This document shows, one piece after another, positions 50,128 to 50,348 of a stretch of 50,348 nt of DNA; positions within the stretch are counted from its first letter, which is position 1; the number at the start of each line of letters is the position of its first letter. A model generated the notes under the pieces. The model did no database searches. It was not told the origin of the DNA and saw only the letters and a list, made by a program, of their open reading frames with translations. The translations under genes and the position numbers were made by a program. Origin of the DNA: Agrococcus sediminis (lineage in GTDB: Bacteria > Actinomycetota > Actinomycetes > Actinomycetales > Microbacteriaceae); the NCBI RefSeq assembly GCF_007923295.1, contig NZ_VOIR01000001.1, positions 1 through 50,348 on the forward strand, in the 5' to 3' direction.

Positions 50128-50139
50128 CCCAATAACAAC

Positions 50140-50178
50140 GATGACGCGGAACATCTATCAACGATGTCCCGCGTCATC
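50140..50178. repeat. 16-bp inverted repeat after the IS481 remnant
   Basis: GATGACGCGGAACATC and GATGTCCCGCGTCATC pair at 15 of 16 positions around a 7-base loop. It lies 12 bases after the terminator hairpin and may be subterminal DNA of the old element or a transcription stop. Confidence 0.7.
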
Positions 50179-50184
50179 ACATTG

Positions 50185-50348
50185 GTGGATCTGGGGGTGT
50201 CTGGGTTCACGACATAGGTCGCACTTGATAGGTCTCTCATGAGTCGGGACATCGGTCACAGTCGCTGGCATGTCTCGCGCTCGTGTCGCTGTCCTGATGA
50301 TCGTGTCGAAGCAGCTGTCGGTGACGGCGGCCGCGGCCGAGTACGGCA
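50185..50348 (+). mobile_element. Start of a second IS481-family element
   Basis: GTGTCTGGGTTCACGACATA from 50197 resembles the terminal sequence of IS481-type elements, and a transposase gene begins 70 bases further on. The exact left terminus is uncertain, and the element runs out of the window. It differs in sequence from the element at 1-570. Confidence 0.6.
50270..50348 (+). CDS. IS481-family transposase, first 26 residues (cut by window edge)
   Basis: Begins MSRARVAVLMIVSKQLSVTA, then AAAEYG, which is the first half of the N-terminal helix-turn-helix of a group of actinobacterial IS481 transposases. Nothing beyond this is visible. Confidence 0.7.
   Translation, partial: MSRARVAVLMIVSKQLSVTAAAAEYG

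Larger units (their letters stand above)
49849..50135 (+). pseudogene. C-terminal fragment of IS481 transposase
   Basis: Encodes KATPADNRDQRDWRIRHDRVD, then FGKLSLRRAGRMHHLGIGIDH, PVLILTDDTTVTVTDSHTG and DPDRPYWRNQQRS, the beta-rich C-terminal domain typical of actinobacterial IS481 transposases. It ends at TAA 50133-50135. The DDE catalytic core is missing, so it is inactive. The first 63 bases repeat those at 46561-46623. Confidence 0.82.

Overview
This window looks like chromosomal DNA of a high-GC actinobacterium, most probably of the family Microbacteriaceae. The evidence is very GC-rich codon use, chains of genes joined by ATGA, GTGA or TGATG overlaps, many genes with a -10 box placed exactly six bases before the start codon (leaderless mRNAs), DUF222/HNH and DUF6328 proteins, and three tandem FemAB-type cell-wall aminoacyltransferases. 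Genus and species cannot be fixed from what is visible. Both window edges cut through different IS481-family transposase genes, so the window may be a contig bounded by insertion sequences.

Layout. 1-570: 5' part of an IS481-type element whose end abuts CCTAGG. 586-9696: housekeeping and envelope genes: a maltokinase-like phosphotransferase, a FUSC-type membrane protein, an HD hydrolase, three FemAB paralogues, an EI24 membrane protein, an EamA transporter and two small proteins. 9801-15479: a tightly coupled methionine operon (C-S lyase/aminotransferase, O-acetylhomoserine sulfhydrylase, metF, metE) ending in a strong hairpin. 15648-23850: an eight-gene cassette with a family-5 substrate-binding lipoprotein, two permeases, a fused double ATPase, a luciferase-like monooxygenase, two carboxymuconolactone-decarboxylase/alkylhydroperoxidase-type proteins and a VOC protein. 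It matches a recurrent, functionally unassigned cassette known only by locus-derived family names (KPN_01854/KPN_01858, Avi_7169/Avi_7170). 23948-30398: dodecin, a second MetE-like protein, a DUF222/HNH protein, PutP, an M1-peptidase-like protein that has lost its zinc ligands, and a thioredoxin-fold ferredoxin. 30426-40736: a PadR regulator with an ABC1/UbiB kinase, a GH13 enzyme, a zinc dehydrogenase, an SDR, an RraA-like protein, an NYN/OST-HTH RNase candidate, a HAD phosphatase, a DapA-like protein, an OhrR-like regulator and a YCII protein. 40759-45020: a complete carbohydrate or glycerol-3-phosphate ABC transporter in the order permease-permease-SBP-ATPase (ugpAEBC order).

45100-50348 is an accessory region of lower GC. 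It holds a TIR/nucleoside-deoxyribosyltransferase-like protein that could be a defence NADase, several unrecognised genes, a gene fragment, and remnants of an IS481 transposase split by about 3.2 kb of unrelated DNA with a 63-bp direct repeat at the two junctions. It ends in the start of another IS481 element.

The middle of the window has a possible sulfur theme: the methionine operon, the monooxygenase/transport cassette and a second MetE-like protein lie within about 16 kb. A role for the cassette in scavenging an organic (perhaps sulfur-containing) compound is inference, not shown by the sequence. No rRNA, tRNA, CRISPR array or riboswitch was recognised.
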